Positions 1-10,919 are shown, counted from the first letter of the stretch. The stretch is DNA of 64,000 nt from Caloramator mitchellensis (GCF_001440545.1 NZ_LKHP01000009.1:1-64000); one strand, 5' to 3'. The notes: a model not told the origin generated them from the sequence alone. Translations and numbers: made by a program.

Positions 1-4
1 AAAG

Positions 5-31
5 AAGGGGTAGGTGAATCACCTACCCCTT
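5..31 (-). terminator. Intrinsic terminator of the small coiled-coil gene
   Basis: A perfect 13-bp inverted repeat (arms 5-17 and 19-31) lies directly after the stop codon of the minus-strand gene at 34-300. Read on the minus strand it is followed by CTTTC, so the U-run is short. It probably ends that single-gene transcript. Confidence 0.7.
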
Positions 32-33
32 AA

Positions 34-300
34 TTACTTTGCTATCTTTAAACGAGCAATTTCATTCCAATTTTTAGAAGTTACAAGCTCAACTGCCGAT
101 AAATCCTCTTTAATTTCGCTAACTTCACTTGAAATATTATCAAGTTTAGTATTAACATCCGTTTTAAATTCTGTAAGGTCAGCAACTTGATTAAAAACAG
201 AATCTAATTTTCCCTCAATCTTTATAAGTTTATTGTTAATAGGTTCTAATTTTTTATCGAGTAATTCTTCAATTGCTGCTAAAAGATTCTGATTATCCAT
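34..300 (-). CDS. Small coiled-coil protein, unknown function
   Basis: This 88-residue protein has no signal peptide or membrane segment. Almost its whole length is a heptad-like helix with regular I/L/V spacing (about residues 5-75), broken only near the middle, so an oligomeric coiled coil is likely. A GGAGGTG ribosome binding site sits just upstream at about 308-314. The gene is followed at once by a strong hairpin and is separated from the Uma2 gene upstream by about 160 bp, so it is probably transcribed alone. Similar short coiled-coil proteins are common and poorly characterised in Firmicutes. I do not recognise a named family and give no function. Confidence 0.65.
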   Translation of the reverse strand: MDNQNLLAAIEELLDKKLEPINNKLIKIEGKLDSVFNQVADLTEFKTDVNTKLDNISSEVSEIKEDLSAVELVTSKNWNEIARLKIAK

Positions 301-460
301 ATATAAACACCTCCGGAAATGATAATATAATTATATCATAGCCAAGTAAATTATAAAATAATCACATAGACTTTTTATTTGAGGGAATTGAACAAAATTT
401 AATTTTTCTGAATATCTCAATGGATAGCTAATAGCCTATTGTTTTTATTATAATGTTCTT

Positions 461-1048
461 TTAAACAATATCCATAATATTTTTTACCCATTTAAAATTA
501 ATCTTCAAATCTAACAAATCAATTTTAACTTCATCTTCAAATGTAAATTGTTCAGGTGGTCCGAACTCTTTATCTTCCTGTAATTTATATACTAGTATTT
601 TTTGATTATTTGGGTTTATAATCCAATATTCTTTAACCTTATAGTGATTATATAAATTTAATTTTTTTACATAATCAATAGAAGCAGAAGATGGTGATAC
701 GATTTCAATTATAAAATCAGGGCTTCCTACAACACCTTTATCGCTAAGTTTACTTTTATCACAAACAACAAAAATATCTGGCTGAACCACATCTTTAGAA
801 GAAAACATATTTTCGTTTTCACCAACAAAAATAACATCCAAAGGTGCAGAGTAAACTTCGCATGACGAATTAATTGCTTTTAAATGATTATTAATTAAAG
901 TAACCAATTCAACTATAATTTTTTGATGAACTCTTGAAGGTGAAGGGGACATATTATATGGTATACCATCAATAATTTGAATATTCGAATTTTCTGGAAA
1001 AGCTAAATAGTCCTTAAAAGTCATAGGTTTAAAATCAGCAAGCGGCAT
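461..1048 (-). CDS. Uma2 family protein (DUF820, restriction endonuclease-like fold)
   Basis: About 195 residues. The order MTFKDYLAFPE, then an IIDGIPYNMSPSPSRVHQ stretch, then QPDIFVVCD and FIIEIVSPSSA, is the signature of the Uma2/DUF820 family, which has a PD-(D/E)XK nuclease-like core. The Asp of QPD and the Glu of IEIVSPS are the likely metal ligands. The family is widespread, often multicopy, and its biological role is unknown. A longer frame could begin at a GTG at 1057, but that codon lies inside the GGAGGTG ribosome binding site, so the ATG at 1048 is chosen. It is divergent from the DMT transporter gene, and the gap between them must hold both promoters. Confidence 0.8.
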   Translation of the reverse strand: MPLADFKPMTFKDYLAFPENSNIQIIDGIPYNMSPSPSRVHQKIIVELVTLINNHLKAINSSCEVYSAPLDVIFVGENENMFSSKDVVQPDIFVVCDKSKLSDKGVVGSPDFIIEIVSPSSASIDYVKKLNLYNHYKVKEYWIINPNNQKILVYKLQEDKEFGPPEQFTFEDEVKIDLLDLKINFKWVKNIMDIV

Positions 1049-1191
1049 ATAAAACACCTCCTTTCTTATTATAGCATACTGAGAAATACTGTAAAATAAT
1101 AACCTTTTTTGAACACAAAAAAGAATTCAAATTTATGGCATTATAATGGTATAATAATATAAATATGTTTGGCACATGAGGGGGATTATCT

Positions 1192-2061
1192 ATGGACAGA
1201 AAAATTACGATTTTATCCAACCTTGCACTTCTTTCAACTGCAATGATTTGGGGGGGAGGATTTGTTGCAACCAAAAGTGCGCTTTCTGAAATTACTCCAT
1301 TATATTTAAACGCTTTTAGATTTATAATAGCAACTGTTGTATTATCCATAATTTTTTATAAAAGAGTCAGAAACATTAACAAAGAAGAATTAAAGGGCGG
1401 ACTTATAATAGGGCTATTTCTAAACTTTGCATTTGCCAGTCAAACGATTGGACTTCAATTCACTACGCCAGGAAAACAGGCCTTTATTACTGGAACAAAC
1501 GTAGTATTAGTTCCATTTTTGGCTTGGGCTCTTTATAAAAAAAGACCGGACATATACTCATTTGCAGGAGCAGCACTATGCTTTATTGGGATAGGGGCAC
1601 TTACATACAATAAAGGAATGTCAATAAATATAGGCGACCTTTTGACAATGGTGTGTGCATTTCTATATGCAGGGCATATAGTTTCAACTGGCTTCTTTGC
1701 TGAAAAATTAGACCCTATAAATCTTTCTGTTATACAGTTTGCAGTTGCTGCAATTCTTTCGCTTTTAACAGCATTTATATTTGAACCACCGGTTAAGGCA
1801 GTTACAATGAACTCATACCTTGCTATAGCCTACCTTGCTCTTTTGTCAACATGTGTTGCATTTGTGCTTCAGACAGTCGCACAAAAATATACAAAATCAA
1901 CATCTGCAGCGATATTTTTGAGCATGGAGGCTGTATTTGGAAGCATATTTTCAGTAATATTTACAAACGAAGTATTCACTTTTAGAATGATACTTGGCTG
2001 TGCTCTAATACTAATGGCAGTAATAACAGTAGAAACAAAGCTTGAATTCTTAAGAAGGTGA
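1192..2061 (+). CDS. DMT superfamily (EamA) transporter
   Basis: A 289-residue membrane protein with about ten hydrophobic segments arranged as two EamA repeats (roughly residues 10-140 and 150-285). The first repeat opens with the family-typical MIWGGGFVATK. EamA proteins of the drug/metabolite transporter superfamily usually export amino acids, nucleosides or drugs; the substrate cannot be told from sequence. The start follows a GAGGGGGA site. Its stop lies 4 bp before the SRAP gene, so the two are cotranscribed, probably without any functional link. Confidence 0.85.
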   Translation: MDRKITILSNLALLSTAMIWGGGFVATKSALSEITPLYLNAFRFIIATVVLSIIFYKRVRNINKEELKGGLIIGLFLNFAFASQTIGLQFTTPGKQAFITGTNVVLVPFLAWALYKKRPDIYSFAGAALCFIGIGALTYNKGMSINIGDLLTMVCAFLYAGHIVSTGFFAEKLDPINLSVIQFAVAAILSLLTAFIFEPPVKAVTMNSYLAIAYLALLSTCVAFVLQTVAQKYTKSTSAAIFLSMEAVFGSIFSVIFTNEVFTFRMILGCALILMAVITVETKLEFLRR

Positions 2062-2065
2062 TAAA

Positions 2066-2662
2066 ATGTGCGGAAGATTTTGGCTTGAGGGAGAAATAGA
2101 AGATATAGCAAAGTATTTTGGAATAAACAAAATAGAGGATAAAGAATTCACAAAGGGAGAGATTTTTCCCACAAATTTTGCACCCATAATCACAAAAACT
2201 GTGGATAAAAATTCAAAGGATGTGGACAAATTAATAACACCATTTAAATGGGGATTTCCATTCCAAAACAAAAGCATAATAAATGCAAGGGCAGAGACGA
2301 TAGATATAAAACCATTTTTCAAAAATTCCTTCTACAATAGAAGATGCCTTATACCTGCAAGCGCATTTTTTGAGTGGAAAAAGGAAGATAGAAGCAAAAC
2401 AAAATATAAAATATATAAAGATGAAAAGTATTTGCTTCTCGGTGGAATATATAATGAAAATTCATTTGTAATAATAACAACTCAGCCTAACGAAGAAATG
2501 TCAAGGATACATGATAGAATGCCGCTTATTATCGATAAAGACAAAATGGACTACTGGCTGTTTGGAGATATAGAGGATGCAAAACATATAATCAATATTA
2601 ACACAAACAACAAATTAATATTCACACCCCAAACTGAGGGACAATTAAAATTTTTATTTTAA
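2066..2662 (+). CDS. SRAP domain protein (YedK/HMCES family)
   Basis: A 198-residue SRAP-domain protein. The mature N-terminus starts MCGRF, where Cys2 is the residue that forms the covalent thiazolidine link to abasic sites in single-stranded DNA. Other family hallmarks are visible: the NARAET motif near residue 75, RRCLIPASAFFEW near 95, and the H-x-RMP motif (HDRMPLII) near 155. The family (HMCES in animals, YedK in E. coli) shields abasic sites during replication. It follows the transporter gene by 4 bp and ends in a clear terminator. The length is typical and no residue is missing. Confidence 0.92.
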   Translation: MCGRFWLEGEIEDIAKYFGINKIEDKEFTKGEIFPTNFAPIITKTVDKNSKDVDKLITPFKWGFPFQNKSIINARAETIDIKPFFKNSFYNRRCLIPASAFFEWKKEDRSKTKYKIYKDEKYLLLGGIYNENSFVIITTQPNEEMSRIHDRMPLIIDKDKMDYWLFGDIEDAKHIININTNNKLIFTPQTEGQLKFLF

Positions 2663-2685
2663 GAACGGGAAACCGTTCTTTTATT
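2661..2685 (+). terminator. Terminator after the SRAP gene
   Basis: An 8-bp GC-containing stem (2661-2668 with 2673-2680) has a GAAA tetraloop and is followed by a T-rich stretch. It starts within the SRAP gene's stop codon region and ends the DMT-SRAP operon. Confidence 0.85.
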
Positions 2686-2727
2686 TTTTGAATAATATAT
2701 ATTAGATTATTTTTAGGGGATGGTGGG

Positions 2728-4422
2728 ATGAAAAGTATAGGTAATAAAATTCTTATCTCAAGTATTGTTTTGATGATTTTAATATTTTCTACAATATTCA
2801 TAAGTTTTTGAATAATATTAAATAGAACATATGAAAAATATCAAATAGATGTTAAGGAATTTATTACTGAAGGTGTAAAGGTTATAGATGGAGATATGCT
2901 TGAAAAACTTACAAAAACAAAGGATATGGGTAGTGAAGAATACAAAACAATTCAGCATAATATGATTGATTTTGTTGCTGGGCACAATATTAAGTATTTC
3001 TACACGATGGCTGTTGAGGATGGAAAATTGTTTTTCGTTAACGATGCAGCGTATGAGCCTACTCCAATTGGAGAGCCGTATGAATTTAGCAATGAAATAA
3101 AAAGAGCATTTGAAGGTGAACTAACAATCACAAAGGAACCTTATACGGATAAATGGGGAAGTTTTTTAAGTGCCTTTTGCCCAATTAAAAATTCAAAGGG
3201 AGAAATAATAGGAATTGCAGGTGCAGACATAGATGTAGGAAATTTTTTAAAAGTTAAAGGTGATTTTAATAGAATATTTATCATAACGAGCATCACTATA
3301 ATGCTATTATTAACCATAGTAGCTTATTTATTTACAAAGGGAATTAGCAAGGATGTAAAATTAATTTCGTCAAACTTAGATAAAATATCAGCTGGTGATT
3401 TTACAAATATGATACAGGTTAAAAGAAGGGATGAGCTTGGAAAAATCCAAGAAAGTATTAATATAGTAAATAAAAAGATGAAAGAATACGCAGAAACATT
3501 AAAAAAAGGAAGCCAAAATATACTCAATTCATCTGAGATAATAGATAAAAATTCTGAAAAAATAAACATTAAAATACAGCACGCATCAGCATCTACCCAG
3601 GAGATTTCAGCAAGCATTGAAGAAATATCAAATCTTTCAAAAATAATATACGACAAAATTGAAAAATTAAAAAGTACTACTCAAAACACACAAAATATAA
3701 CAAAACAAGGACTTGATATTTTAGAAAAAATTGAAAAAAATTCACTTGAAATAAGTAAAAAAACAAAAAAGACAATTGAAAATGTAAAAACATCATATAA
3801 CGATATAAAAACAAAAATGCAAAGGGCAATAGAAGATGTGAAGATAGTAAACCAAATTTCAAAAGTGGCAGAGAGCATACTTGAGATATCACAGCAAACA
3901 AACCTTCTCGCACTTAACGCTGCAATTGAAGCTGCAAGAGCTGGAGAATCGGGAAGAGGATTTGCAGTTGTTGCACAGGAAGTAAAAAAACTTGCCGAAA
4001 AATCATCAGCCGACGTTACAAAAATACAGGATAGTATTAAAAACGTCTTATTTATAGTCAACTCACTTTCGGAAATTTCCAGGGAAATACTCGAGTTATT
4101 CGATAAAACGATAATATCCGATTACAATAATTTTGTAAGTATAAGCGAAGAGTTTAACAAAATTGGAGTAGAGTTTAAAAAGGTAATAGAATACGTATAT
4201 TCTATGATAGACGAAACAACAAATGCAACTTCTGAGATTTATGAATCCATGAGCAGCATTAACTCAACTATAATCCAGGTTTCAACTGCAACTAACGAGA
4301 TTGCAAAGGGAATGACGGAAATAGCAGAAGAGAATATGAAATTAACTGATATAATTGAGAATAATTTTGAATACGCAAAACAACTATATGTCATGACAGA
4401 AAAATTTAAAACAGGTAGTTAA
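2728..4422 (+). pseudogene. Methyl-accepting chemotaxis protein with in-frame TGA
   Basis: A membrane chemoreceptor reading frame interrupted by one TGA at 2809-2811. An ATG at 2728 with a GGTGGG site opens a frame that encodes a basic N-terminus and a hydrophobic segment, hits TGA at codon 28, then continues in the same frame without another stop to 4422. Downstream come a Cache-like sensor region (about 2890-3260), a second transmembrane segment (3275-3340), a HAMP domain and the cytoplasmic signalling coil. The receptor hairpin tip is intact ([19 protein letters not shown] near 3900). The part from the ATG at 2896 is open but would lack the first membrane anchor and has no good ribosome binding site. 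It is probably a recent nonsense mutation, a base error, or a read-through gene. Confidence 0.75.
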
Positions 4423-4436
4423 TCTACCTGTTTTTT
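4411..4436. terminator. Bidirectional terminator shared by convergent genes
   Basis: The hairpin AACAGGTAG / CTACCTGTT with a TTAAT loop is flanked by A-rich sequence on the left and T7 on the right. It therefore works on both strands. The stop codons of the chemoreceptor (4420-4422) and of the minus-strand gene (4419-4421) lie inside the loop, so the two convergent genes overlap at their ends. Confidence 0.85.
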
Positions 4437-4940
4437 TATGTGCATATAGTGGACAAGATAATTGTATAGAGCAAAGAAGGCTAAAAATATTGCACAGTAT
4501 AATAAATATATGCCATATGTCTTGCTATAAATCAAAGTTCCAATTGCTAAATAAAAAAGAACTGTAGCTGCCTTTCCGTAGTATTTTGCAGCTATAACTG
4601 TTTCATGTTTTTTAAACAGAGTAAATCCACCGATAATCATCAGGGCTTCTTTAATAAAAACTATAAAAAACACCCAGTGGGGAATTATATTTGTATAGGA
4701 TAATGAAAATAATACTGTTAAAAGCATTATTTTATCGGCAAGAGGGTCAAGAAGTGTTCCCCATTTAGTAATCATATTAAACCTTCTTGCTATAAATCCA
4801 TCCAATACATCGGTTACTCCTGCAACAAAAAATATAAGCATTGCGTATACAAAGGAATTACTAAAACCCGAAAAGTATATATATAAATAAAAAGGAACAA
4901 GTAAAAATCTAATTAATGTTAAAGCATTAGGAATATTCAT
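4419..4940 (-). CDS. CDP-alcohol phosphatidyltransferase, PgsA-like
   Basis: A 173-residue integral membrane enzyme with about five or six hydrophobic segments. The CDP-alcohol phosphotransferase signature D-G-x2-A-R-x8-G-x3-D-x3-D is complete, in the stretch from [11 protein letters not shown] to [10 protein letters not shown] (about residues 43-71). In Firmicutes the closest relatives are phosphatidylglycerophosphate synthases, which join CDP-diacylglycerol to glycerol 3-phosphate. Whether this copy is the main PgsA or a paralogue cannot be decided here. The start follows a GGAGGGC site at about 4948. It stands alone, convergent with the chemoreceptor. Confidence 0.85.
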   Translation of the reverse strand: MNIPNALTLIRFLLVPFYLYIYFSGFSNSFVYAMLIFFVAGVTDVLDGFIARRFNMITKWGTLLDPLADKIMLLTVLFSLSYTNIIPHWVFFIVFIKEALMIIGGFTLFKKHETVIAAKYYGKAATVLFYLAIGTLIYSKTYGIYLLYCAIFLAFFALYNYLVHYMHIKKQVD

Positions 4941-5004
4941 GACGGCCCTCCTTTCAAGTTCTATTTTAATTATATCATAAAACTTGGAAATAAAACATAT
5001 TTCA

Positions 5005-5065
5005 AAAATACGAATATATTATTCTATTATTGCTCGTATATTACACAAATATACGAATAACAAAA
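5005..5065. promoter_or_regulatory. Possible PurR-box-like repeats upstream of the purA operon
   Basis: Three ATACGAA/CGTAT-type elements lie upstream of the oxidoreductase-purA pair: AAATACGAATAT at about 5006-5017, an inverted TTGCTCGTATATT at about 5030-5042, and ATATACGAATAAC at about 5050-5062. They resemble the Bacillus PurR box (core CGAAC), and the first two face each other. The spacing is shorter than in B. subtilis, so this is a tentative call. Confidence 0.35.
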
Positions 5066-5155
5066 CTATCAATGCGTTTTATTATTGACTATTACCAAAA
5101 GCTTTGTTAATATTAATCTGTGCTAAAACCCTAAAAAATAAAAGGGGGTATTAAA

Positions 5156-6529
5156 ATGTATGATGTATTAATAGTTGGAGGAGGGCCATCAGGAATTTTT
5201 GCAGCTCTTGAGCTTGTAAAGTATAGCCCAACTTTAAAAATCGCTCTTTTGGAAAAGGGAAAGAGCATGAAAAACAGAAAATGCCCAATAATTGAAAAGG
5301 GAGTAAAATGCCAGCACTGCAAACCCTGTGCAATAGTATCAGGCTGGGGCGGGGCAGGGGCCTTTTCAGACGGTAAATTAACATTAACTACAGAATTTGG
5401 AGGAGTTCTTGACGAATACATAGATACACAGGAGCTAAACAAACTAATAAACTACGTTGATGAAATATATGTTGATTTTGGAGGACCAAAGGAAGTTCAC
5501 GGCGACATAACTCCCGAGGTCGAATCAATAATGAAAAAGGCTGCAGCAGCTGACCTTAAATTCATCCCCGCAAGGATAAGACACCTCGGAACAGACAACT
5601 GCTTCAACATTCTAAAGAGCATGGAAGATTATTTAAGAGAAAGAATAGATGTTAAGACAAATACAGAGGTTAAAAGGCTAATAGTAGAGGAAGGAAAAGT
5701 AAAGGGTGTTGAACTTAAAAACGGAGAAACTTTAGAGGCAAAATATGTTGTAGTTTCACCAGGAAGAGAGGGTTCTGACTGGTTTTCAAAGGAGATAGAA
5801 AGGCTAAACCTTGAGGTTACAACAAACCCGGTTGATATAGGGGTAAGGGTTGAATGTCCAGCCATTGTTTTCAAGGATATTACCGATGCTGTTTACGAAT
5901 CAAAACTTGTTTACTACACAAAATCCTTCGACGACAGGGTAAGAACATTCTGCATGAACCCATTTGGAGAGGTTGTTGTTGAAAACAACGGAGGCATTAA
6001 GACGGTTAATGGACATAGCTTTGCTAATAAAAAGAGCGAAAACACAAATTTTGCACTCCTTGTCTCAAAGAACTTTACAAAGCCATTTAATTCTCCTATA
6101 GAATACGGAAAATATGTAGCAAGTCTTGCGAATATGCTTGGAGATGGCGTCATCGTTCAAAGGCTTGGAGACCTTTTAGAGGGAAGAAGAACAACTGAGG
6201 AAAGGTTAAAAAGAGGACTTGTTAAACCTACATTAAAGGATGCAACAGCAGGGGATTTAAGTTTGGTATTACCATATAGATTTTTAACTGATATAATAGA
6301 GATGTTGGAGGCACTTGATAAGGTTGCCCCAGGAATTTATTCAAAGCACACACTTCTTTACGGTGTGGAAGTCAAATTCTACTCATTAAGGGTAAAGCTT
6401 ACGCAAAACCTTGAAACGCAGATAGAAAATCTATTTGCAGGTGGAGATGGTGCGGGCATCACAAGAGGGCTTGCACAGGCTTCTGTATCAGGAGTAATAA
6501 TTGCTAGGGAAATACTAAAGAGGATATGA
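5156..6529 (+). CDS. FAD-dependent oxidoreductase (COG2509-like)
   Basis: A 457-residue flavoprotein. It opens with the Rossmann FAD-binding motif (IVGGGPSGIFAA) and closes with the second dinucleotide-binding signature GGDGAGITRGLAQAS near residue 430. A conserved Cys cluster, CPIIEKGVKCQHCKPC, sits around residues 42-57 next to a GGAGAFSDGK motif. This arrangement is typical of the uncharacterised bacterial 'FAD-dependent dehydrogenase' group; no substrate is known. A GGGGG ribosome binding site precedes the ATG. It ends 9 bp before purA and is probably cotranscribed with it, a pairing that suggests a housekeeping redox role. Confidence 0.85.
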   Translation: MYDVLIVGGGPSGIFAALELVKYSPTLKIALLEKGKSMKNRKCPIIEKGVKCQHCKPCAIVSGWGGAGAFSDGKLTLTTEFGGVLDEYIDTQELNKLINYVDEIYVDFGGPKEVHGDITPEVESIMKKAAAADLKFIPARIRHLGTDNCFNILKSMEDYLRERIDVKTNTEVKRLIVEEGKVKGVELKNGETLEAKYVVVSPGREGSDWFSKEIERLNLEVTTNPVDIGVRVECPAIVFKDITDAVYESKLVYYTKSFDDRVRTFCMNPFGEVVVENNGGIKTVNGHSFANKKSENTNFALLVSKNFTKPFNSPIEYGKYVASLANMLGDGVIVQRLGDLLEGRRTTEERLKRGLVKPTLKDATAGDLSLVLPYRFLTDIIEMLEALDKVAPGIYSKHTLLYGVEVKFYSLRVKLTQNLETQIENLFAGGDGAGITRGLAQASVSGVIIAREILKRI

Positions 6530-6538
6530 GGTGATTAA

Positions 6539-7821
<1,283 letters not shown>

Positions 7822-7822
<1 letters not shown>

Positions 7823-7847
7823 TCCGGTGGCATCACCGGATTTTTTT
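7822..7847 (+). terminator. Terminator after purA
   Basis: The stem TCCGGTG / CACCGGA (7823-7829 with 7834-7840) is followed by seven T residues, a textbook intrinsic terminator directly after the purA stop codon. Confidence 0.92.
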
Positions 7848-7862
7848 CGACCTTTTATAGAA

Positions 7863-7886
7863 ATTCTAACATAATTTTGTTAGAAT
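7863..7886. promoter_or_regulatory. Palindrome upstream of the NERD gene
   Basis: A perfect 9-bp inverted repeat, ATTCTAACA / TGTTAGAAT with a 6-nt spacer, sits about 40 bp before the NERD start. It is AT-rich and has no U-run, so an operator for this cassette is more likely than a terminator. No regulator gene adjoins it. Confidence 0.4.
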
Positions 7887-7927
7887 GTTATATAGGTGGA
7901 AATTATCAATGATTGGGGGATTGTGGG

Positions 7928-8635
7928 ATGAAAATTTTAAAAGAAGAAAAAAGTTTAAAGAAACAATATAAGGTTTATTTAATTTCTACCATTATTTCTT
8001 TTTTACTATTGCTATGGAATTTTCAAGTTATTATTAATTCAATTGATAAACCTTCAAATGTATCTGTATATTCTGAAATAATTTTCTTGTTTATATTCGC
8101 GTTTTCATCATCAAGATTTGTTATATTTGCAAGAGGAAGCATAGGTGAGAAAAGAGTTGTAAAAGCATTAAGTAAATTCCCTGATGAATACATTTTGATA
8201 AATGATATAAGGATTAATAATGGTGAAAAATCAGCTCAAATTGATCATATCTTGGTATGTCCCAAAGGAATTTTCAGCATAGAAACAAAAAGCCATTTAG
8301 GTAAAATATATGGAAATGAAGAAGAACAATATTGGATGCAATATAAAAAATCAAGCAAGGGCAGGACTTATGGTAATAAATTTTATAATCCGATAAAACA
8401 AAATAAAGGACATATTAATGCTTTAAGAAATCTCTTAAACGATAAATATTACATAAACTCAATTATCGTCTTTACATCTGCAAAAGAATTAAAGGTTTAT
8501 ACAAAACATGTTCCTGTATTAAAAGTCAATAAACTATATGATTATCTATCAAATTATGCTACTAATAATTTTTTAGGTATAGATGAAATAAACGAAGTTG
8601 CAGAGTTGATATTAAAAAATGATATATCAAAATAA
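7928..8635 (+). CDS. Membrane-anchored NERD domain protein
   Basis: About 235 residues. Two hydrophobic segments at the N-terminus (about residues 14-34 and 48-68) are followed by a NERD (nuclease-related) domain: GEKRVVKAL, then the Asp of QIDHILV and the ETK of GIFSIETKSHLG, which form the PD-(D/E)XK-like active site. An upstream TTG at 7913 is in frame, but the GGGGGA site fits the ATG at 7928. It lies 17 bp before a nuclease-helicase fusion and is probably in the same transcript. NERD proteins are often found near helicases or defence genes. It could cut DNA or RNA at the membrane, but this is inference. Confidence 0.82.
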   Translation: MKILKEEKSLKKQYKVYLISTIISFLLLLWNFQVIINSIDKPSNVSVYSEIIFLFIFAFSSSRFVIFARGSIGEKRVVKALSKFPDEYILINDIRINNGEKSAQIDHILVCPKGIFSIETKSHLGKIYGNEEEQYWMQYKKSSKGRTYGNKFYNPIKQNKGHINALRNLLNDKYYINSIIVFTSAKELKVYTKHVPVLKVNKLYDYLSNYATNNFLGIDEINEVAELILKNDISK

Positions 8636-8652
8636 ATTAGAGGATGATGATT

Positions 8653-10902
8653 ATGAAAAAAGACGAAATAAGACTTGCAAGTCCAGCAGAAGATTTATTT
8701 ATTGAACTCTTTTCAGATATATTTGGAGTAGATAAAACTAAATATTTATTTGTCCAATATCCTGTAGTTGATATTTACGGGAACAATAGATTTATAGATT
8801 TTGCACTTGAATGTGATAATTATAAAATTGCAATTGAAATTGACGGCGAAAAATATCATAACCCTTATAAAGTTAATGAAGGTAAATATTATGATGATTT
8901 ATTAAAGCATAATAGTCTTGTATATCAGAATTGGAAAGTTTATAGATGGGCATATAAACAGTTAAGAGATCAACCTGAGAAGGTAAAGGATGAAATATTA
9001 ACCTTTATAGGAGAAATGCCTATATTTAAAGAATTTGAAGAATTTTTACCAAAACAAAAAGGACGAGCTATAGTTCTTAAAAATCACCAAGAAGAAGCAT
9101 TGAAAAATCTAGAAGAGATGAGACAGGAAGGCGAAAGCATAGCTCTTTTATACCACGCAACAGGAACTGGCAAAACAGTTACAGCTATAACTGATGCTAA
9201 AAGAGTTGGGAGAAGAACTTTGTATCTTGCTCATACAAAGGATTTGGTATATCAAGCAAGTGAAAAGTTTAAGGAGTTTTGGCCTGAATTTGAACCAGGA
9301 TTATATATAGCTGAAAAAAGGGAAAAAGATTCCTATATTGTTTGTGGTAGTGTGCAAAGTATAAGCCAAAATATTGAAAGTTTTAATCCTGTTGAATTCG
9401 GATATATCATAGTTGATGAAGCTCACCATGGTGCAGCAGAAACATATAAAAAAATATTAGGCTATTTTAAACCTAAATTTACATTAGGATTGACAGCTAC
9501 CCCGGAAAGAATGGATGGAGAAGATATACTTGAACTTTTTAAGAATGTAGCACATAAGCTAGACTTAAAGACGGCTATTGATATGGGGGAACTAGTTCCA
9601 ATAAGATGCATAAGAGTAAAGACTAATGTTGATATTTCAAATGTTAGATTTAATGGAATAAAATATAATTCTCAAGATCTTGAAAGTAAGATATTTATTC
9701 CTGAAAGAAACAGAGTTATTGTAGATACTTATTTAAACTATGTAAAGAACAAAAAAACTGTAATATTTTGTGCTTCGGTTAAACATGCAGAAACTATTGC
9801 AGAAATGCTAAAGGAAGAGGGAGTAAAAGCAGAAGCAGTTTCAGGAGCTATGTCATCAAAGGATAGACAAAGAATTTTAAAAGATTATGAGCATGGGGAT
9901 ATAAATGTTTTATGTGCATGTGACCTTTTGAATGAAGGATGGGATAGCCCAAGAACAGAAGTTTTATTTATGGCAAGGCCGACAATGTCTAAAACCATTT
10001 ATTTACAGCAATTAGGTAGAGGCACAAGGAAATATGAAGGAAAAGAATATTTAATGGTGTTTGATTTTATAGATAATGCAAATATGTTTAATATGGGATT
10101 ATCTTTGCACAGGATATTCAACATTGATAAATATAAACCAGGTGAATATGTTTTAGCTCCAGAAGAAATGAAAAAGCATGAAGACAATATGCTTAAAAAT
10201 GGTGAAAAACCTGCTGTTTATTTAGATTTTCCTGTAGATGTAACCGACTATGAATATGTAGATTTATTTAACTGGCAGGAAAAGGTTAAAGATTTGATTT
10301 CTCAATTGGAGTTTGTAAGGATGGTTGATGTTCAGCAGGAAACGATAGCAAGATATATTAGAGAAGAAAAAATAATACCTGACTTTCAAGTTCCTACTGG
10401 AAGTAAAGTTTTCAATTATTTTAAAAAAGAAACTGTTGAATTTTATGCTAAACAGTTCGGATGGAGATTGATAAATCATAACAACATGAAAGATATGTTT
10501 ATAGAAATGATTAAAAAGATGGACATGTCATATTCCTATAAACCTGTTCTTTTAAAGGCGATGTTAAAATATGCTGATAATTATGGAAAAGTATTGATAG
10601 AAGATGTTGTTGATTACTTTATTGAATTTTATATGAATAGAAAAAAGAAGGGGTTAATAGTTGAAAAACCAAATAGCTTATACTGCAAAGATGAAATTGA
10701 TAAAAAAGCAGTTAAAAGAAATATTTTTGAAAATCCATTTAAAAGATTTGAAGATATGAGGTTTTTAAGAAAATCAAAGGATGTAGAATATGTAGAATTC
10801 AGCCCCTATGTATGGAAGAAGCTTTTGGATGAAGAAAAGGAATGGATAGAAAAATACTGTGATGAGAAATTAGATGAATATTATAGTAGATTTAATAAAT
10901 AA
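8653..10902 (+). CDS. Vsr/DUF559-like nuclease fused to SF2 (DEAD/DEAH) helicase
   Basis: About 749 residues. The N-terminal domain (about 1-115) looks like a PD-(D/E)XK nuclease of the Vsr/DUF559 type: RFIDFALE followed by IAIEIDGEKYH. Then comes a superfamily 2 helicase: Walker A HATGTGKT (about 175), motif II VDEAHHG (about 257), motif III GLTATPER, and motif VI QQLGRGTRK (about 452). The C-terminal 250 residues are unassigned. The core resembles HsdR and other ATP-dependent restriction translocases. Three ATGs lie at the start; the one at 8653 has the best spacing from AGAGGA. Together with the NERD gene before and a methyltransferase after, it may form an antiviral cassette, although no known named system is matched with certainty. 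Confidence 0.85.
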   Translation: MKKDEIRLASPAEDLFIELFSDIFGVDKTKYLFVQYPVVDIYGNNRFIDFALECDNYKIAIEIDGEKYHNPYKVNEGKYYDDLLKHNSLVYQNWKVYRWAYKQLRDQPEKVKDEILTFIGEMPIFKEFEEFLPKQKGRAIVLKNHQEEALKNLEEMRQEGESIALLYHATGTGKTVTAITDAKRVGRRTLYLAHTKDLVYQASEKFKEFWPEFEPGLYIAEKREKDSYIVCGSVQSISQNIESFNPVEFGYIIVDEAHHGAAETYKKILGYFKPKFTLGLTATPERMDGEDILELFKNVAHKLDLKTAIDMGELVPIRCIRVKTNVDISNVRFNGIKYNSQDLESKIFIPERNRVIVDTYLNYVKNKKTVIFCASVKHAETIAEMLKEEGVKAEAVSGAMSSKDRQRILKDYEHGDINVLCACDLLNEGWDSPRTEVLFMARPTMSKTIYLQQLGRGTRKYEGKEYLMVFDFIDNANMFNMGLSLHRIFNIDKYKPGEYVLAPEEMKKHEDNMLKNGEKPAVYLDFPVDVTDYEYVDLFNWQEKVKDLISQLEFVRMVDVQQETIARYIREEKIIPDFQVPTGSKVFNYFKKETVEFYAKQFGWRLINHNNMKDMFIEMIKKMDMSYSYKPVLLKAMLKYADNYGKVLIEDVVDYFIEFYMNRKKKGLIVEKPNSLYCKDEIDKKAVKRNIFENPFKRFEDMRFLRKSKDVEYVEFSPYVWKKLLDEEKEWIEKYCDEKLDEYYSRFNK

Positions 10903-10919
10903 AATTTAGGAGTTTGCTT

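Noticed and set aside
2809-2811. Selenocysteine codon in the chemoreceptor
   Set aside because: The TGA lies in a hydrophobic membrane helix with no redox context, and chemoreceptors are not selenoproteins; a nonsense change is simpler.
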